Positions 63,432 to 64,000 of a stretch of DNA of 64,000 nt are shown piece by piece; the first letter of the stretch is position 1, and every line of letters starts with the position of its first letter. The notes below the pieces were generated by a model. The model did no database searches, had not been told where the DNA came from, and worked only from the letters and a program-made list of their open reading frames with translations. This stretch comes from Burkholderia sp. Bp8963 (lineage in GTDB: Bacteria > Pseudomonadota > Gammaproteobacteria > Burkholderiales > Burkholderiaceae): the NCBI RefSeq assembly GCF_003854275.1, contig NZ_QTQP01000003.1, positions 62,001 through 126,000 of the forward strand, given 5' to 3'. The translations under genes were made by a program, and so were the position numbers.

Positions 63432-64000
63432 TCAGATTGTCCCGCCACTGAACAGCGCCGCCGTCGCCAGCGGATTCGACGGCCAGTACATGTGCATGTA
63501 GGTCGCGACGATCGCGCCGGCCCGATACAGGGCTTCGCCGCTGCCCGCGCCGCCATCCGGGCGGACTGCAGCCGCGACCGGCGCAAGCGGCGTGTCGAGC
63601 CGCGAATAGTGGAACGTATGCCCGCGCATCGGCCCGGTGCGCGTAGCGAGCTGCTGCATGCCCAGCGCAGCGAAGCGCCGCTGCATCGTCGCGCGGCCCG
63701 GCAGCACGCCGAGCATCGGCGTCGTCGTGCCGTCGATGTCCGTCAACGCGTCGCACAGATACACCATCCCCCCGCATTCCGCGACGATCGGCTTGCCGGC
63801 CGCCGCATGCGCGCGAATCGTCCGCGCGCTCGTCGCGTTGGCCGCGAGCGTTGCCGCGTGCAGTTCCGGATAGCCGCCCGGCACGAACAGCGCGTCGCAA
63901 TCGCCGGGCACCGGCTCGTCGGCGAGCGGCGAGAAGAACCGCAACTGCGCGCCGAGCGCATCGAGCAGCGCGAGATTCGCCGGATAGATGAACGAGAACG
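63432..64000 (-). CDS. cobB: Cobyrinate a,c-diamide synthase, C-terminal part (runs off window)
   Basis: Amidates the a and c side chains of cobyrinate in cobalamin synthesis, using glutamine. Only the C-terminal 189 codons are in the window; the frame is open to base 64000, so the N-terminal ATP-binding domain lies beyond. The visible part is the class I glutamine amidotransferase domain: FVPGGYPELH, the nucleophile region IVAECGGMVYL, and GHTFHYSR, with the glutaminase His expected in this last region. Named cobB or cbiA depending on the pathway. Confidence 0.92.
   Translation of the reverse strand, partial: FSFIYPANLALLDALGAQLRFFSPLADEPVPGDCDALFVPGGYPELHAATLAANATSARTIRAHAAAGKPIVAECGGMVYLCDALTDIDGTTTPMLGVLPGRATMQRRFAALGMQQLATRTGPMRGHTFHYSRLDTPLAPVAAAVRPDGGAGSGEALYRAGAIVATYMHMYWPSNPLATAALFSGGTI

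Overview
The window is very GC-rich, with strongly G/C-biased third codon positions, and its gene content points to a Burkholderia of the cepacia complex or a close relative. The indicators are a 215-residue LexA, a cysB gene closing the sbp-cysTWA operon, an AmrAB-OprA type efflux operon and, above all, an ornibactin-type siderophore locus (orb) followed by a cobalamin gene. There are no rRNA or tRNA genes, insertion sequences, phage genes or CRISPR arrays. It reads as a chromosomal stretch with two accessory patches, a fimbrial cluster and the orb/toxin-antitoxin end.

Layout. 1-7 kb: the 3' part of the tRNA 2-selenouridine synthase gene with an overlapping permease, a small unknown gene, a NodIJ-type ABC exporter, a universal stress protein, a DUF2939 protein, and lexA with two perfect SOS boxes. 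7-12.4 kb: sulfate ABC transporter sbp-cysT-cysW-cysA plus cysB. 12.8-18.5 kb: ribose-type operon rbsB-A-C-R-K with a palindromic LacI-type operator at the promoter. 18.8-20.6 kb: a chemoreceptor. 21.2-26.2 kb: the prkA-yeaH-spoVR group. 26.4-27.7 kb: the 2-oxoglutarate permease kgtP. 27.7-28.7 kb: a 1 kb, partly AT-rich non-coding stretch with a second strong terminator (possible small RNA). 28.7-38.2 kb: a chaperone-usher pilus operon that also encodes a 1007-residue filamentous-haemagglutinin-like protein with GLUG repeats. 38.6-42.3 kb: a polar amino acid ABC importer without ATPase and a convergent M23 peptidase. 42.6-49.3 kb: TetR repressor and RND efflux operon. 49.9-60.1 kb: orb locus. 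60.3-63.3 kb: vapBC, an M20 amidohydrolase and parDE. The window ends inside cobB.

The most notable result is the orb locus. Gene order and direction match the ornibactin cluster (orbS, orbH/orbG position, orbC, orbD, orbF, orbB, then orbE divergent from the rest, then orbA), but all the biosynthetic genes (NRPSs orbI and orbJ, plus orbG, orbK, orbL, pvdA, pvdF) are absent. A 36-codon reading frame at the orbH/orbG position looks like a deletion scar: its start matches the N-terminus of MbtH proteins and its stop overlaps orbC. Promoter-like motifs of the iron-starvation sigma type (TAAA/TAAT-N17-CGTC) sit exactly where the three OrbS promoters belong, and the one that should drive the NRPS genes now reads into the receptor gene. 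The strain therefore looks like an ornibactin user that may no longer make it, yet it has kept the exporter gene.

The second notable locus is the pilus operon, where a protein carrying the signals of two-partner secretion sits between a second chaperone and a tip-adhesin-like subunit, with no TpsB transporter in sight.
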